64,000 nt of DNA, from NCBI GenBank assembly GCA_900155415.1, contig LT700187.1:620001-684000 (forward strand), given 5' to 3'. Shown piece after piece: positions 18,213 through 28,913 of the stretch (position 1 is its first letter; the number at the start of each line of letters is the position of its first letter). Under the pieces are notes generated by a model, which saw nothing but the letters and a program-made list of their open reading frames with translations, had not been told where the DNA came from and made no database searches. This stretch comes from Christensenella massiliensis (GTDB taxonomy: Bacteria; Bacillota; Clostridia; Christensenellales; Christensenellaceae). The position numbers were made by a program, and so were the translations under genes.

Positions 18213-19475
18213 TTAATTCAAGAATCCCTTATAGTGCCTCATCATCATCTGCGCTTCCAGCTGCTTCGTCGTTTCGAGCGCTACGCTGACCATAATGAGC
18301 AGGCTCGTCGCGCCGAACACGCTCGTGACGCCCGTCACATATGTGAAGAACGTCGGCACCGCCGCAACGATCGCGAGGAACAATGCTCCGAACAGCGTGA
18401 TCCGCGAGAGGATCTTCGCGAGATAATCGGAAGTGGGCTTGCCCGGCCGAATACCCGGGATAAATCCGCCGTTCTGCTGCAGGTTCTTCGATACGTCGAT
18501 CGGATTGAATGCAATCTGCGAATAGAAGTATGAGAAGAACAGGATGAGCAGCGCATAGATAATAACATAGAGCGCCGTACCCGGTCCGGCATACTGCTGG
18601 TACCAGATATAGAAACCGCTCTCCGGCCAGAATTGTCCGATCATGCCCGGAAGCATGAGGATCGTGATCGCAAAAATCAGAGGCATAACGCCGCTCTGAT
18701 TGACCTTCATCGGGATATGCGTGGACTGGCCACCGTACATCTTGCGGCCGACAACGCGCTTTGCGTACTGCACCGGGATCCTCCGCTCACCGAGGTCTAC
18801 GAAAGTGATGCCGAGGATAATGATGAACGCGAGGCCTGCCACGATGACGACAGACCAGAAGCTCGTCGTTCCGGCCTCTACTGCCTGACCGATGCTCCGC
18901 AGCATTCCCGGAACACCGGAAATGATCGAGATGAAGATCAGCAGGGAGATGCCGTTGCCGATGCCCTTTTCCGTGATGCGTTCGCCGATCCACATGATGA
19001 GCGCCGTACCTGCCGTGAGACATACGATGATCGTAACATAGTCGAACGGATTATCCGGATTCTGCACCGCCTGCGAACCGAGGCCGAACAGGATGCCGAT
19101 CGCCTGCACAAGACCGAGGATGACACCGAGATATCTTGTGATGGAAGCGATCTTTTTCCGGCCATCATCTCCCTCCTTTGCCATGCGCTCCAGCTTCGGG
19201 ATCGCAACGGTAAGCAGGTTCATGATGATGGAAGCGTTGATATACGGTACGATACCAAGCGCAAAAATCGTCATATTGCCGAGTGCGCCGCCGGAAAACA
19301 GGTTCATAAACTCGAGAACATCATAGTTTGCGACCTGCTGCTGGATAAAATCGATATTTGTGCCTGGAACCGGAATGAACGCACCGATGCGGTAAATGAG
19401 GAGCATCAGCAGCGTGAACAGGATCTTTTGCCTGATATCCGGTATCTTCCACGCGTTCGCAATGGTCTTAAACAT
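18213..19475 (-). CDS. secY: Protein translocase subunit SecY
   Basis: A 420-aa channel protein with ten predicted membrane helices. The plug and lateral-gate regions follow the family (IPVPGTNIDF near the N-terminus, MNLFSGGAL, GIVPYINASIIMNLL, FNPIDVSKNLQQNGGFIPGIRPG in the cytoplasmic loop). It overlaps rplO by one base, so translation is probably coupled. Confidence 0.98.
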   Translation of the reverse strand: MFKTIANAWKIPDIRQKILFTLLMLLIYRIGAFIPVPGTNIDFIQQQVANYDVLEFMNLFSGGALGNMTIFALGIVPYINASIIMNLLTVAIPKLERMAKEGDDGRKKIASITRYLGVILGLVQAIGILFGLGSQAVQNPDNPFDYVTIIVCLTAGTALIMWIGERITEKGIGNGISLLIFISIISGVPGMLRSIGQAVEAGTTSFWSVVIVAGLAFIIILGITFVDLGERRIPVQYAKRVVGRKMYGGQSTHIPMKVNQSGVMPLIFAITILMLPGMIGQFWPESGFYIWYQQYAGPGTALYVIIYALLILFFSYFYSQIAFNPIDVSKNLQQNGGFIPGIRPGKPTSDYLAKILSRITLFGALFLAIVAAVPTFFTYVTGVTSVFGATSLLIMVSVALETTKQLEAQMMMRHYKGFLN

Positions 19476-19915
19476 TATACCACCTCAATGCTGCCGCCGG
19501 CGGCTGTGATCTTCTCCTCCGCCGTTTTGGTGAATTTCGCAGCTTTTACAGTCACTTTCTTCTTGAGTTCGCCGTTTCCGAGGACTTTCAGGCCGTCCAT
19601 CGCTTTTTTGATGACGCCCGCGTCGATCAACGACTGAATGTCGATGCTTGCGCCGTCTTCAAACTGCTCGAGCGCGGAAACATTGACCGTTGCATACTGT
19701 TTTGCAAATATATTGGTAAATCCCCTTTTCGGCAGACGCCGTGCAAGCGGCATCTGACCGCCTTCGAAGCCGGGGCGGACGCCGCCGCCGCTGCGGGACT
19801 TCTGACCTTTCTGGCCTCTTGCGGAAGTTTTACCTACGCCGGAGCCGCACCCTCTGCCTACGCGTTTCGACGTTTGCTTCGCGCCCTCCGCAGGACCAAG
19901 TTCATGAAGTTTCAT
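19475..19915 (-). CDS. rplO: 50S ribosomal protein L15
   Basis: A 146-aa L15 with a Gly-rich N-terminus ([21 protein letters not shown]), [20 protein letters not shown] and the C-terminal [15 protein letters not shown]. It is a late 50S assembly protein. It follows rpmD by 12 bases and overlaps secY by one base. Confidence 0.98.
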   Translation of the reverse strand: MKLHELGPAEGAKQTSKRVGRGCGSGVGKTSARGQKGQKSRSGGGVRPGFEGGQMPLARRLPKRGFTNIFAKQYATVNVSALEQFEDGASIDIQSLIDAGVIKKAMDGLKVLGNGELKKKVTVKAAKFTKTAEEKITAAGGSIEVV

Positions 19916-19927
19916 AAGCTCTCTCCT

Positions 19928-20107
19928 TTATTTCGTCTCTTCAACCGATACCAGATGTTTTACTTTGAAAACCATCCCACGGATCGCCGGATTGTCCGGC
20001 CGTTTCACTACCTGACCGATCTTGCGCAGGCCGAGTGCCTTTACGGTGTCTTTCTGATCCTGCGCGTAACCAATGGGGCTTTTGACAAGTTTGATATTCA
20101 GTTCCAT
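19928..20107 (-). CDS. rpmD: 50S ribosomal protein L30
   Basis: A 59-aa L30. The start [11 protein letters not shown] and the segment [21 protein letters not shown] are the family marks. I prefer ATG 20107 over TTG 20116, because the TTG falls directly on top of the GGGAGG site. Confidence 0.95.
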   Translation of the reverse strand: MELNIKLVKSPIGYAQDQKDTVKALGLRKIGQVVKRPDNPAIRGMVFKVKHLVSVEETK

Positions 20108-20124
20108 GAGCCTCAAGCCTCCCT

Positions 20125-20631
20125 TTATTGTAATTGGTCTACGCTGATCCCGCGCAGGCGTGCCACCTGCTCCGCGCTCCGCAGCTCGCGGAGGCCTTCG
20201 AGCGTAGCCTTTACGCAGTTGATCGGGTTGTTGGACCCCTGCGATTTTGTCCTGATATCTTTGATGCCCGCGAGCTCAAGGACCGCACGCGCCGGGCCGC
20301 CGGCAATCACGCCGGTACCTTCTGCTGCAGGAAGCAGCAGCACTCTGCCGCGTCCGAATTTACCAATGACCTCATGCGGAATGGACGTTCCCTTCAGCGC
20401 TACCGTTACGATATCGTGCTTGGCAGCCTGCACCGCCTTGCGGATCGCCTCCGGAATTTCGGCAGCCTTGCCCATGCCGACGCCCACATGGCCGTTTTCA
20501 TCTCCTACTACGACAAGCGCCGAAAAACGCATATTGCGGCCGCCCTTTACGGTTTTCGCAACACGGTTGATCGAAACGAGTTTTTCCTTGTATTCAACTC
20601 CGCCTGCATCATTTGCTCTATCTCTCTGCAC
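20125..20631 (-). CDS. rpsE: 30S ribosomal protein S5
   Basis: A 168-aa S5, which guards decoding accuracy. The motifs [40 protein letters not shown] and [13 protein letters not shown] are present. It begins with GTG at 20631, ten bases after GGAGG. It is 17 bases from rpmD. Confidence 0.97.
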   Translation of the reverse strand: MQRDRANDAGGVEYKEKLVSINRVAKTVKGGRNMRFSALVVVGDENGHVGVGMGKAAEIPEAIRKAVQAAKHDIVTVALKGTSIPHEVIGKFGRGRVLLLPAAEGTGVIAGGPARAVLELAGIKDIRTKSQGSNNPINCVKATLEGLRELRSAEQVARLRGISVDQLQ

Positions 20632-20649
20632 TGTCTCCGTACCTCCTTA

Positions 20650-21018
20650 TCAAATCTTGAGGCCGGCAGCTCTGGCGCCTTCCGCAACCTGTGCTACTCT
20701 GCCCGTATAGAGATAACCACCGCGGTCAAAAACGGCTTCGCTGATACCGGCCTTTGCCGCGCGCTGCGCAGCAAGCTCGCCGACCATTTTGGCAGCCTCC
20801 GTTTTTGTTGCCTCCTCGCATTTCGCTTTGATCTCAGCATCCATAGAGGAAGCGCAGCAAAGCGTATTTCCCGCAACGTCATCGATAAACTGAACGTAGA
20901 TGTTGTTGAGGCTCCGATAGACATTCATCCGCGGACGGCTCGCCGTTCCGGAGATCTTATTGCGGATCCTCTGATGACGCTTTTTTCTGATCTCATTTCT
21001 GTCTTTTCTGTTAATCAT
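20650..21018 (-). CDS. rplR: 50S ribosomal protein L18
   Basis: A 122-aa L18, a 5S rRNA-binding protein. Visible segments are [33 protein letters not shown] and [20 protein letters not shown] at the C-terminus. It lies between rplF and rpsE as in the standard spc operon. Confidence 0.98.
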   Translation of the reverse strand: MINRKDRNEIRKKRHQRIRNKISGTASRPRMNVYRSLNNIYVQFIDDVAGNTLCCASSMDAEIKAKCEEATKTEAAKMVGELAAQRAAKAGISEAVFDRGGYLYTGRVAQVAEGARAAGLKI

Positions 21019-21033
21019 AAATAACGTCCTCCA

Positions 21034-21570
21034 TTACATGCCGGTCTTGCCGACTTTACGGCGGATATATTCGCCCTCATACTTGATGCCCTTGCCCTTA
21101 TAGGGTTCCGGCGGACGGAGGGAACGAATGTTGGCCGCACACTGGCCGACTGCCTGCTTGTCGATGCCCTTGATGATCACGCTGTTCGGGTTCGGAGACT
21201 CAAACGTGATGCCTTCCGGCGGCTCGACCTCGACCGGATGGGAATATCCGAGGCTGAATACCAGCTTCTTGCCCTGAAGCTGTACCCTGTAACCGACGCC
21301 GACGATCTCCAGATTCTTCTGGAAGCCTTCCGAAACGCCCTGCACCATGTTGGCGAGGAGCGCGCGCGTAAGGCCGTGCAGCGCCCTTGATTCCTTTTGT
21401 TCGCTGTCACGCGTAAGGATGAGCTGCTCGCCTTCCTGCGTGATCGTGATCTTATCGCTGAACTTTGATTTCAGTTCACCGTTCTTGCCCTTTACCGTTA
21501 CGATGCCGCCATCCTGCGTAACTGTCACGCCGGAGGGTAAATCGATGGGCAGTTTTCCAATTCTCGACAT
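21034..21570 (-). CDS. rplF: 50S ribosomal protein L6
   Basis: A 178-aa L6 from the factor-binding region of the 50[16 protein letters not shown] is the canonical start; the C-terminal half has [18 protein letters not shown] and ends RRKVGKTGM. The longer open frame begins inside rpsH and lacks a binding site, so I use ATG 21570. Confidence 0.97.
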   Translation of the reverse strand: MSRIGKLPIDLPSGVTVTQDGGIVTVKGKNGELKSKFSDKITITQEGEQLILTRDSEQKESRALHGLTRALLANMVQGVSEGFQKNLEIVGVGYRVQLQGKKLVFSLGYSHPVEVEPPEGITFESPNPNSVIIKGIDKQAVGQCAANIRSLRPPEPYKGKGIKYEGEYIRRKVGKTGM

Positions 21571-21586
21571 AATATTTAACCTCCAA

Positions 21587-21985
21587 CTACCAGATATAGG
21601 CGAGCACTTCTCCACCCACGCCGTCGCGGCGCGCCTGTGCATCGGTCACGATGCCCTTGGACGTGGAGATGATCGCGATGCCAAGGCCATTGAGAACGCG
21701 GGGCAGCTTATCGTGCCGTGCGTATACCCGCAGGCCGGGCTTCGAGATCTTCTTGAGACCCGAAATAACTTTTTCGCCGTTCGGACCATATTTCAGCTTG
21801 ATCCTCAGCGTGCCCTGCACGCCGTCATCTATAAATTCGCAGCCTTTGATATAGCCCTCTTGGAGCAATATCTGACCAATTGCCTTTTTCATGTTGGACG
21901 CAGGTACTTCCACAACTTCATGCTTTGCAGTAAGACCGTTGCGGATGCGTGTCAGCATATCTGCGACAGAATCTGTAACCGGCAT
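21587..21985 (-). CDS. rpsH: 30S ribosomal protein S8
   Basis: A 132-aa S8, which binds the central domain of 16S rRNA and in many bacteria also represses the spc operon. The start [14 protein letters not shown] and the end [20 protein letters not shown] are characteristic. ATG 21985 follows GGAGG; the 61-codon upstream extension of the frame runs over the rpsZ stop and is unlikely to be used. Confidence 0.97.
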   Translation of the reverse strand: MPVTDSVADMLTRIRNGLTAKHEVVEVPASNMKKAIGQILLQEGYIKGCEFIDDGVQGTLRIKLKYGPNGEKVISGLKKISKPGLRVYARHDKLPRVLNGLGIAIISTSKGIVTDAQARRDGVGGEVLAYIW

Positions 21986-22107
21986 ATTGTTTCCTCCTTG
22001 TTTTATCCTTATGGTGAGACGCCGCGGTTCGGAATGCTCCGCCTTCCGGCGCCCGCCCCTGTCCGTTCCGTCCGCGCGGGCGGTGGTCACAAGGGCTTGC
22101 TTCTGTA
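21986..22107. other. Spacer between rpsZ and rpsH
   Basis: This 122-base spacer is long for this operon. Its middle is GC-rich (about 22030-22090) and can form strong stems from CCGCCCGCGCGGAC and GGGCGGGCG-like segments. It may be a regulatory or processing site; no gene is seen. Confidence 0.4.
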
Positions 22108-22293
22108 TTACCAGCTTGCTTTTCTGACACCCGGTATCTGCCCGCGATACGCGAGTTCCCGGAAGCAAACGCGGCAGATCCCATATTTTCTAAGGACGGC
22201 GTGCGGCCTTCCGCAAATACGGCAGCGCGTATAATTGCGGGTAGAAAATTTGGAGCCTCTCTGCTGCTTTATGATCATGCTTTTCTTTGCCAT
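22108..22293 (-). CDS. rpsZ: 30S ribosomal protein S14 type Z
   Basis: A 61-aa S14 of the short zinc-binding kind. The zinc ligands are CRICG and CRVC, and the core reads [19 protein letters not shown] and ends PGVRKASW. Gram-positive bacteria commonly carry this form in the spc operon (also called rpsN). Confidence 0.97.
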   Translation of the reverse strand: MAKKSMIIKQQRGSKFSTRNYTRCRICGRPHAVLRKYGICRVCFRELAYRGQIPGVRKASW

Positions 22294-22304
22294 TGTTCTC
22301 CTCC

Positions 22305-22844
22305 TTAGTGTGCGAACGGCATACCCATCTGGGTCAGGAGCTCTCTTGCCTCTTCATCGGTCTGCGCCGTAGTGACGACGATGATGTCCATCCCGCGTAT
22401 CGCGTCGACCTTATCATACTCGATCTCCGGGAACACGAGCTGCTCCTTAAAGCCCATAGCAAAGTTGCCTCTGCCGTCAAACGACTTCGGGGAAAGTCCG
22501 CGGAAGTCGCGCACACGCGGGATCGCGATGCTGATCATCTTATCGATGAATTCATACATCCTGTCTCCGCGAAGCGTTACCTTCGCGCCTATTTTCATTC
22601 CCTCACGCACTTTGAAGTTCGCAACGGATTTTTTCGCTGTCGTTACGACCGGCTTTTGTCCTGCGATGACCGTGAGGTCCTCCACTGCGGAGTCAAGGGC
22701 CTTCGGGTTATCTTTCGCTTCTCCAAGACCCATATTGATCACGATCTTTTCGAGCCTCGGAACCTGATTAATGTTCTTATAGGAGAACTTCTGCATCATC
22801 GCCGGAACGATTTCCGTCTTGTATGTATCTTTTAATCTCGGCAT
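22305..22844 (-). CDS. rplE: 50S ribosomal protein L5
   Basis: A 179-aa L5 that carries 5S rRNA into the 50S and contacts P-site tRNA. The segments [58 protein letters not shown] and the C-terminal [13 protein letters not shown] are visible. It lies between rplX and rpsZ. Confidence 0.98.
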   Translation of the reverse strand: MPRLKDTYKTEIVPAMMQKFSYKNINQVPRLEKIVINMGLGEAKDNPKALDSAVEDLTVIAGQKPVVTTAKKSVANFKVREGMKIGAKVTLRGDRMYEFIDKMISIAIPRVRDFRGLSPKSFDGRGNFAMGFKEQLVFPEIEYDKVDAIRGMDIIVVTTAQTDEEARELLTQMGMPFAH

Positions 22845-22867
22845 ATCAGATAATTACCTCCCTTCAC

Positions 22868-23182
22868 TCACAGCGCCGCGCCGCATTTTTTGCAGATGCG
22901 GGACTTTTCGCCGTTTTCGATTTTATGTCCGACCCTCGTGGCCTTATTGCATTTGGGACAAACCACCATGACATTGGAGGCATCGAGCGCGCCTTCCTGC
23001 TTGATGATCCCGCCCGGGGTCGTCTGGTTCTTCGGTTTTTTATGCTTTGTGAGCATGTTCGTGCCCTCGAGCACTACTTTGTTCTTCGCAGGCTCTACGC
23101 GGAGCACCTTTGCCTGTTTTCCTTTTTCTTTACCGGAGATCACTACTGCAGTATCGCCTTTTTTGATATTGAGTGTATTCAT
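22868..23182 (-). CDS. rplX: 50S ribosomal protein L24
   Basis: A 104-aa L24 with the KOW motif ([18 protein letters not shown]) at the start. The C-terminal third has CPKC and CKKC, a probable zinc ribbon seen in many Firmicute L24 proteins. It acts as an early 50S assembly starter. It begins 15 bases after rplN. Confidence 0.97.
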   Translation of the reverse strand: MNTLNIKKGDTAVVISGKEKGKQAKVLRVEPAKNKVVLEGTNMLTKHKKPKNQTTPGGIIKQEGALDASNVMVVCPKCNKATRVGHKIENGEKSRICKKCGAAL

Positions 23183-23197
23183 ATCCGTGCCTCCTCC

Positions 23198-23566
23198 TTA
23201 AAGAACTTCAGGGGCGAGCGACACGATCTTCATATAATCACGGTCGCGGAGCTCCCTTGCAACAGGCCCGAAAATACGGGTGCCTCTCGGCTGTTTATTG
23301 TTATCAATAATCACTGCTGCGTTTTCATCAAATTTAATGTGCGAGCCGTCGGGCCGCCGCACTCCGGAAACGGAGCGTACGACAACGGCTTTCACCACGT
23401 CTTTTTTCTTCACTACGCCGCCGGGCGTCGCCGTCTTCACGGACGCAATAATCACATCGCCGATGTTCGCCGTCTTTTTGACGCTGCCGCCCATCACGCG
23501 GATACACTGGATCACTTTAGCGCCTGAATTGTCTGCAACCTTGAGGCGTGTTTCTGGCTGTATCAT
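23198..23566 (-). CDS. rplN: 50S ribosomal protein L14
   Basis: A 122-aa L14 of exact family length: [50 protein letters not shown] and the end [10 protein letters not shown] use ATG 23566 rather than the start seven codons upstream, which would read through the GGAGG site. Confidence 0.97.
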   Translation of the reverse strand: MIQPETRLKVADNSGAKVIQCIRVMGGSVKKTANIGDVIIASVKTATPGGVVKKKDVVKAVVVRSVSGVRRPDGSHIKFDENAAVIIDNNKQPRGTRIFGPVARELRDRDYMKIVSLAPEVL

Positions 23567-23625
23567 CCTGACTCCTCCTTTACGCATAGGCCCTTATGCA
23601 AGGCCTGTGCATCATCTTATCGTCC

Positions 23626-23889
23626 TTATTTCGCCTTTTCGACGATCTCGACCAGTCTCCATCTTTTATCCTTGGAGAGGGGCCGCGTTTCCATCAACCG
23701 TACCGTATCTCCCACGCCTGCTTCGTTGTTCTCGTCATGCGCTTTCAGCTTGTTGGTATAGTTGATCGTCTTTCCGTACAAGGGATGCGTCTTTCTGCTT
23801 TTGATCGCAACGACGATCGTCTTGTCCATTTTATCGCTTACTACCGTTCCGACTCTCTCTTTCCGGTAACCTCTTGCCTGTTCACTCAT
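23626..23889 (-). CDS. rpsQ: 30S ribosomal protein S17
   Basis: An 87-aa OB-fold S17 with [38 protein letters not shown] and [16 protein letters not shown]. It lies between rpmC and rplN in the normal order. Confidence 0.98.
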   Translation of the reverse strand: MSEQARGYRKERVGTVVSDKMDKTIVVAIKSRKTHPLYGKTINYTNKLKAHDENNEAGVGDTVRLMETRPLSKDKRWRLVEIVEKAK

Positions 23890-23910
23890 TCGAAGACGTC
23901 CTCCTTATCC

Positions 23911-24117
23911 TTACTCGGCAACCTTCTGGCCTAGTTCCATTTCCCTTAAAATCGTCTTCACCCGTGCAATATCCTTTTTCACGTTTTTGATGCTGGAAGG
24001 ATTATTGAGCTGGCCTGTTGCGAGCTGAAAACGCAGGTTGAAAAACTCGGTCTTGAGATCGCCCAGCTTGGCGACCAATTCGTCTTTGGAAAGTTCACGT
24101 ATTTCTTTAGCCTTCAT
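23911..24117 (-). CDS. rpmC: 50S ribosomal protein L29
   Basis: A 68-aa helical L29 at the peptide exit, with [12 protein letters not shown]-type sequence ([19 protein letters not shown]), [16 protein letters not shown] and [16 protein letters not shown] 24117 is used; the upstream frame extension lies inside rplP. It overlaps the rplP end by 11 bases. Confidence 0.97.
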   Translation of the reverse strand: MKAKEIRELSKDELVAKLGDLKTEFFNLRFQLATGQLNNPSSIKNVKKDIARVKTILREMELGQKVAE

Positions 24118-24550
24118 CCTGCTCACCACCTGCTTCGTTATTTTGCTCTTTGATCGCAAATTTGCATTTGATCGGCAATTTATGCGCTGCACGCGTGAGG
24201 GCCGCCCTCGCGACTTCCTCAGATACGCCCGCAAGCTCGAACATCACTCTGCCCGGCTTGACGACCGCTACCCAGTATTCCGGCGAGCCCTTACCGGAAC
24301 CCATGCGGGTCTCGGCCGGCTTCTCCGTTACCGGCTTGTGGGGGAAGATCTTGATCCAAACCTTACCGCCCCTTTTGATATATCTCGTCATGGCAACACG
24401 GGCCGCCTCGATCTGGTTCGATTTGATCCAGCCGGGCTCCGTTGCCACAAGACCGTAATCGCCGTAGCTGATCGTGTTTCCGCGAAGCGCTTTGCCCTTC
24501 ATACGGCCCCTGAATTGTCTTCTGCGCTTAACCCTTTTTGGCATTAACAT
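24107..24550 (-). CDS. rplP: 50S ribosomal protein L16
   Basis: A 147-aa L16 near the A site. The start [38 protein letters not shown] and [18 protein letters not shown] are the marks. ATG 24550 follows GGAGG by 7 bases and lies inside the end of rpsC (23-base overlap). Confidence 0.97.
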   Translation of the reverse strand: MLMPKRVKRRRQFRGRMKGKALRGNTISYGDYGLVATEPGWIKSNQIEAARVAMTRYIKRGGKVWIKIFPHKPVTEKPAETRMGSGKGSPEYWVAVVKPGRVMFELAGVSEEVARAALTRAAHKLPIKCKFAIKEQNNEAGGEQDEG

Positions 24551-25229
24551 TTTTTCTGCCTCCTTCCACAGCTGAAGGTTTTGCTCTTTCCGCTAAAGGA
24601 TTTCCGAGGATCTCGCCTTTATAGATCCAAACCTTGACCCCGATCTTTCCATATGTCGTGTTCGCTTCCGCAAAACCATAGTCGATATCCGCACGAATCG
24701 TCTGCAGCGGGATCGAGCCTTCATGATACTGCTCGACCCGCGCGATCTCCGCGCCGCCGAGACGCCCGGAACACATGATCTTGATTCCCTTGGCGCCCGC
24801 TTTCATCGTCCTGCCGATAGACTGCTTCATCGCCCGGCGGAACGAGATACGCTTTTCAAGCTGCTGCGCGACGTTTTCCGCAACGAGCTGTGCGTCTACG
24901 TCCACGCGCTTCACTTCGATGATGTTGACGGCTACCGCGGCGCCCGTAAGCTTCGCAAGGTCTTTTTTCAGGAGCTCTACGCCCGTGCCGCCCTTGCCAA
25001 TAACGATACCCGGCTTGCCGGTAAAGATATTGACGGAAATCTTCTGCGCCGCACGCTCGATCTCGATTTTCGAAATGCCCGCGGCAAAGAGTTTCTTCTT
25101 CAAAAATTTTCTGATCTTATCGTCTTCAACGATGTAATCGGCAAATTTGGACTTTTTAGCTGTCCACCTGGCATCCCAGTCTTTGATGACTCCAACCCGA
25201 AAACCATGCGGATGTACTTTCTGACCCAT
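24528..25229 (-). CDS. rpsC: 30S ribosomal protein S3
   Basis: A 233-aa S3 at the mRNA entry. It has [19 protein letters not shown], the KH-domain loop [32 protein letters not shown] and the C-terminal [20 protein letters not shown]. It overlaps rplP and follows rplV by 11 bases. Confidence 0.98.
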   Translation of the reverse strand: MGQKVHPHGFRVGVIKDWDARWTAKKSKFADYIVEDDKIRKFLKKKLFAAGISKIEIERAAQKISVNIFTGKPGIVIGKGGTGVELLKKDLAKLTGAAVAVNIIEVKRVDVDAQLVAENVAQQLEKRISFRRAMKQSIGRTMKAGAKGIKIMCSGRLGGAEIARVEQYHEGSIPLQTIRADIDYGFAEANTTYGKIGVKVWIYKGEILGNPLAERAKPSAVEGGRKNVNAKKG

Positions 25230-25240
25230 CGTATTCCTCC

Positions 25241-25627
25241 TTACTTAACCTGATCCAAGATAATTGTAATGTGGCTCGTACGCTTACGGATGCGGGACGC
25301 CCTGCCCTGCGCGCGCGGCCGGAACCGCTTGAGCGTGGGGCCCTGATCCGCAAATACTTCAGCGACGAACAGCGTATCCGCCGAAAGGTTCATGTTGTTC
25401 TCCGCATTCGCGATCGCAGAATCGAGAACCTTGGAAACAGGCTCTGTCGCGCCGTTCGGCGTATTCATCAGGACCGCCTTGGCGTCCTGTACCCGAAGAC
25501 CCCTGATGAGGTCGATGACAGCCTTTACCTTGCGGGAGGAAATGCGAACATATTTCGCGATGGCTTTCGGTCTTTTATCTCTTTCTTCCTGACGCTTCGC
25601 AGCTTTTTCTCTTTCTCTTGTAGCCAT
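25241..25627 (-). CDS. rplV: 50S ribosomal protein L22
   Basis: A 128-aa L22 lining the exit tunnel. The core [19 protein letters not shown] and the C-terminal [20 protein letters not shown] are typical. It has a charged N-terminal extension of about 22 residues ([18 protein letters not shown]) before the usual start of homology. Confidence 0.97.
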   Translation of the reverse strand: MATREREKAAKRQEERDKRPKAIAKYVRISSRKVKAVIDLIRGLRVQDAKAVLMNTPNGATEPVSKVLDSAIANAENNMNLSADTLFVAEVFADQGPTLKRFRPRAQGRASRIRKRTSHITIILDQVK

Positions 25628-25648
25628 TTAACTTGCCCTCCTTTCAGG

Positions 25649-25921
25649 TTATTTGGACGACTTTTCGCCCGCGTGGCCGCGGAACGTTCTCGTCGGGGCG
25701 AATTCGCCCAGCTTGTGCCCGACCATATCTTCTGTGATATAGACCGGAACGAATTTTCTGCCGTCGTGCACGCCGATCGTGTGACCAACCATATCCGGGA
25801 AGATCGTCGACGGACGCGACCATGTCTTCAGCACTTTCTTTTCGTTCTTCTCATTCATCTCCTGAACGCGTGCCAGAAGCTTTTCATTTATAAATGGTCC
25901 CTTTTTTACTGACCTACTCAT
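25649..25921 (-). CDS. rpsS: 30S ribosomal protein S19
   Basis: A 90-aa S19 from the 30S head: [56 protein letters not shown] and [12 protein letters not shown] are nearly invariant. It lies between rplB and rplV. Confidence 0.98.
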   Translation of the reverse strand: MSRSVKKGPFINEKLLARVQEMNEKNEKKVLKTWSRPSTIFPDMVGHTIGVHDGRKFVPVYITEDMVGHKLGEFAPTRTFRGHAGEKSSK

Positions 25922-25943
25922 ATCTGCAAATTCACTCCTTCGA

Positions 25944-26777
25944 TTATTTAGCGTTTCTGCGTTTTACGATAAATTTATCCGTCGGGTTCTTCTTCTTGCG
26001 CGTCTTATAGCCAAGAGCAGGCTTGCCCCACGGGGTGACAGGACCCGGGCGTCCAACAGGAGACTTGCCCTCGCCGCCGCCGTGCGGATGGTCGTTCGGG
26101 TTCATGACCGAACCGCGCACCGTCGGGCGGATCCCCATGTGGCGCTTGCGGCCCGCTTTGCCGATGTTGATGTTTTCCTGATCGACATTGCCCACCTGCC
26201 CGATCGTCGCTTTCGCGCCGATGAGGATCATTCTCACTTCACCGGAGGGGAGACGCACCTGCGCGTACCGGCCCTCTTTTGCCATCAGCTGCGCCGCATT
26301 GCCTGCGCTTCTGACGAGCTGAGCGCCCTTGCCCGGCTTCACTTCCACGTTGTGGATCATCGTACCAACCGGAATAGAGGCCAGCGGAAGCGCGTTTCCG
26401 GGCTTGATGTCTGCTTCCGGCCCGGAGACGACCTCGTCTCCTACCTTAAGCCCCAAAGGAGCGATGATATATCTCTTTTCGCCGTCTGCATAATGGAGCA
26501 GAGCGATATTCGCACTGCGGTTCGGATCATATTCGACCGTCGCCACCTTAGCCGGCACACCGTCTTTGTCGCGCTTGAAATCGATGATCCTGTATTTTCT
26601 CTTTGCGCCGCCGCCGATGTGACGCACCGTGATGCGGCCGTGCACATTGCGCCCGCCGGATTTCTTCAGCGAGACGAGCAGCGATTTTTCGGGCGATTTT
26701 GTCGTGACCTCTTCAAAAGCCGAAACCGACATGAACCTTCTGCCCGGAGAAGTCGGGTTATATTTTTTGATTGCCAT
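25944..26777 (-). CDS. rplB: 50S ribosomal protein L2
   Basis: A 277-aa L2 needed for subunit joining and the peptidyl transferase centre. [19 protein letters not shown] is the standard start. The functional His lies in [20 protein letters not shown], and the end reads [17 protein letters not shown]. Confidence 0.98.
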   Translation of the reverse strand: MAIKKYNPTSPGRRFMSVSAFEEVTTKSPEKSLLVSLKKSGGRNVHGRITVRHIGGGAKRKYRIIDFKRDKDGVPAKVATVEYDPNRSANIALLHYADGEKRYIIAPLGLKVGDEVVSGPEADIKPGNALPLASIPVGTMIHNVEVKPGKGAQLVRSAGNAAQLMAKEGRYAQVRLPSGEVRMILIGAKATIGQVGNVDQENINIGKAGRKRHMGIRPTVRGSVMNPNDHPHGGGEGKSPVGRPGPVTPWGKPALGYKTRKKKNPTDKFIVKRRNAK

Positions 26778-26802
26778 AGCTTAAAGAACCTCCCTTACGC
26801 GC

Positions 26803-27099
26803 TTACTGTGCCATGCTCTCGAAGAATTCGATCGCCTTAGATTCTTCGGTGAGCGTCACATAAGCCTTTTTCGTTTCGGACCGTCTGCCCTCCGTGCGTC
26901 CCTGTCTTTTCAGCTTGCCCTCCCTGCGGGAAGTGGTGACCTGCTTTACTTTCACCTCAAAGATCTCTTCCACCGCAGCCTTGATCTGCGTTTTGTTGGC
27001 GCCTTTGTCCACTAAAAACGTGTAGGTCTTTTTGGGGATCAGGTCGTAGCTTTTTTCTGAAAGAATGGGCTTTATGATGATATCATGTATATCTTTCAT
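26803..27099 (-). CDS. rplW: 50S ribosomal protein L23
   Basis: A 98-aa L23, docking site for trigger factor and SRP at the exit. The motifs IIKPILSEKSYDLI, YTFLVDKGANKTQIKAAVEE and RQGRTEGRRSETKKAYVTL are clear. It overlaps rplD by one base. Confidence 0.98.
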   Translation of the reverse strand: MKDIHDIIIKPILSEKSYDLIPKKTYTFLVDKGANKTQIKAAVEEIFEVKVKQVTTSRREGKLKRQGRTEGRRSETKKAYVTLTEESKAIEFFESMAQ

Positions 27100-27719
27100 T
27101 ATGCGTAAACCTCCTCGATTGCTTTTACGGCGTCCTTCGTTACGATGAACTTATCGTATTTCAGGATGTCATATACGGAGAGCGTTGCAGCCGGCGTCGT
27201 CTTGACTCCCTGAATGTTCGCGGCGGCACGGACAACATCCTCGTCTTTGCCGTTCGTAACGATCAGCGCTTTTTCCGCTTTCAGGTTTTTCAGGATCGCA
27301 GCCATCTCTTTCGTTTTAGGAGCCGTCATTTTGAGGTCCTCCATTACGATGAGGCTTTCATCCTGTACTTTCTGGGAAAGCGCGGAGCACATCGCGAGGG
27401 CGCGCACTTTCTTATTGAGCTTCATGGAATAATCCCGCGGCTTAGGCGCGAACACGATGCCGCCGTGCGTCATCTGAGGAGCACGGATCGTGCCCTGACG
27501 TGCCCGGCCCGTTCCTTTCTGCCGGAAAGGCTTGATGCCGCCGCCGCGCACTTCGCTGCGCGTGAGCGCGGACTGCGTTCCCTGACGTTTTGCCGCCAGA
27601 TGTGCGACGATTGCGTCGTGCATTGCCGATTTGTTTATCTCTACACCGAAGACTTCATCTTTCAGCTCGATCGTGCCTGCCGTTTTGCCGTCGGTCTTAT
27701 ATACTGATACGTTTGGCAT
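27099..27719 (-). CDS. rplD: 50S ribosomal protein L4
   Basis: A 206-aa L4 whose loop (GGGIKPFRQKGTGRARQGTI) lines the exit tunnel. EVFGVEINKSAMHDAIVAH and the C-terminal ILKYDKFIVTKDAVKAIEE are family marks. In some bacteria L4 represses the S10 operon via its leader; a structured leader exists here upstream of rpsJ. Confidence 0.98.
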   Translation of the reverse strand: MPNVSVYKTDGKTAGTIELKDEVFGVEINKSAMHDAIVAHLAAKRQGTQSALTRSEVRGGGIKPFRQKGTGRARQGTIRAPQMTHGGIVFAPKPRDYSMKLNKKVRALAMCSALSQKVQDESLIVMEDLKMTAPKTKEMAAILKNLKAEKALIVTNGKDEDVVRAAANIQGVKTTPAATLSVYDILKYDKFIVTKDAVKAIEEVYA

Positions 27720-27745
27720 AATTACTTCCTCCTTTTCAAGCGGTC

Positions 27746-28375
27746 TTACAGCGACTTAACGCTTTTTTTGATGGTCACAAGGCCGCCCTTGGCACCGGGA
27801 ACCGCGCCTTTGATGAGAAGCAGGTTCTTGTCGGTGTCAACCTTGACAACTTCGAGATTCTGTACGGTCACTTTATCGAAACCGCCGCGTCCCGGGAGGC
27901 GTTTGCCTTTCATGACTTTCGCCGGCGATGCGCAAGCGCCCATCGAGCCGGGGCGTCTGTGGTAACGCGAGCCGTGGCTCATCGGCCCTCTGTGCTGGCC
28001 CCAGCGCGCGATCACGCCGAGGAAGCCTTTTCCCTTGGAGATGCCTGAAACATCGACTTTTTCACCCGCTTCAAACACATCCACCTTGACTTCCGCTCCC
28101 GCCTCGAGCTCTGCCGCTTCATCCGTACGGAACTCGCGCAGGTAACGCGCCGGTGCTGCCTTCACTTTTGCAAAGTGGCCCTTTTTCGGCTTGTTCACGT
28201 TCTTTTCCTTGATCGTTCCGAAGCCCAGCTGCACCGCGTTATATCCGTCGGTCTCCACCGTTTTCTTCTGAACGATAACGCAAGGCCCGGCTTTTACTAC
28301 TGTTACGGGAACGACTCTGCCGTCTTCTGCGAAGATCTGAGTCATACCGATCTTTTCACCCAGTATAGCTTTCAT
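27746..28375 (-). CDS. rplC: 50S ribosomal protein L3
   Basis: A 209-aa L3 reaching into the peptidyl transferase centre. [15 protein letters not shown] is the standard start; [31 protein letters not shown] and [18 protein letters not shown] follow. It is 27 bases after rpsJ. Confidence 0.98.
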   Translation of the reverse strand: MKAILGEKIGMTQIFAEDGRVVPVTVVKAGPCVIVQKKTVETDGYNAVQLGFGTIKEKNVNKPKKGHFAKVKAAPARYLREFRTDEAAELEAGAEVKVDVFEAGEKVDVSGISKGKGFLGVIARWGQHRGPMSHGSRYHRRPGSMGACASPAKVMKGKRLPGRGGFDKVTVQNLEVVKVDTDKNLLLIKGAVPGAKGGLVTIKKSVKSL

Positions 28376-28402
28376 GTTCTCTCCTCCGTCTTATCGTTAT
28401 GT

Positions 28403-28711
28403 TTACAGTTTGATCTCAATATCCACGCCGGCGGGCAGATCGAGGCGCATAAGAGCGTCCGTCGTCTTTGCGTTCGCTTCGAGGATATCGATCAAGCGTT
28501 TGTGCGTTTTGATCTCAAATTGTTCTCTGGAATCCTTATACTTATGTGTCGCGCGCAGGATAGTCACGACCTCCTTGCTCGTCGGGAGCGGAACCGGGCC
28601 GGAAATCTTCGCGCCCGTGCGCTTTGCCGTGTCCACAATCCTCTGAGCGCTCTGGTCGATCAGATTGTGGTCATAAGCTTTCAATTTGATCCTGATTCTT
28701 TGGCTTGCCAT
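28403..28711 (-). CDS. rpsJ: 30S ribosomal protein S10
   Basis: A 102-aa S10 and first gene of the long ribosomal cluster. [35 protein letters not shown] and [17 protein letters not shown] identify it. ATG 28711 is used, after GGAGG; the frame extends upstream through the leader RNA without a sensible start. Confidence 0.98.
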   Translation of the reverse strand: MASQRIRIKLKAYDHNLIDQSAQRIVDTAKRTGAKISGPVPLPTSKEVVTILRATHKYKDSREQFEIKTHKRLIDILEANAKTTDALMRLDLPAGVDIEIKL

Positions 28712-28907
28712 TTGTTTTTCCTCCTTCAAGTCTCGCTTTCGCCGACACACATAGCCGGGTGTGTCGCTTTGCTTTTTTTGGACAGAACACTTTCGTCCTG
28801 CCCTTTTGGAGCCGTCCGGATCGCTGTCCGGACCTTTGTCGGCGGGAACTATCCGCTGGCCAACGGTAACCTCTCGCCTCATCCCAAAATACGCATATAG
28901 CGCAACG
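28712..28907 (-). ncRNA. Structured 5' leader of the S10 operon
   Basis: About 195 bases between the predicted start of transcription and rpsJ. On the minus strand three consecutive hairpins can form: GTCCGGA/TCCGGAC (~28815), GGGCAGGAC/GTTCTGTCC (~28780-28802) and CGACACAC/GTGTGTCG (~28740-28765). None is followed by a T-run, so they are not simple terminators. The layout suits feedback control by a ribosomal protein, but which one is not shown by the sequence. Confidence 0.55.
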
Positions 28908-28913
28908 TATTAA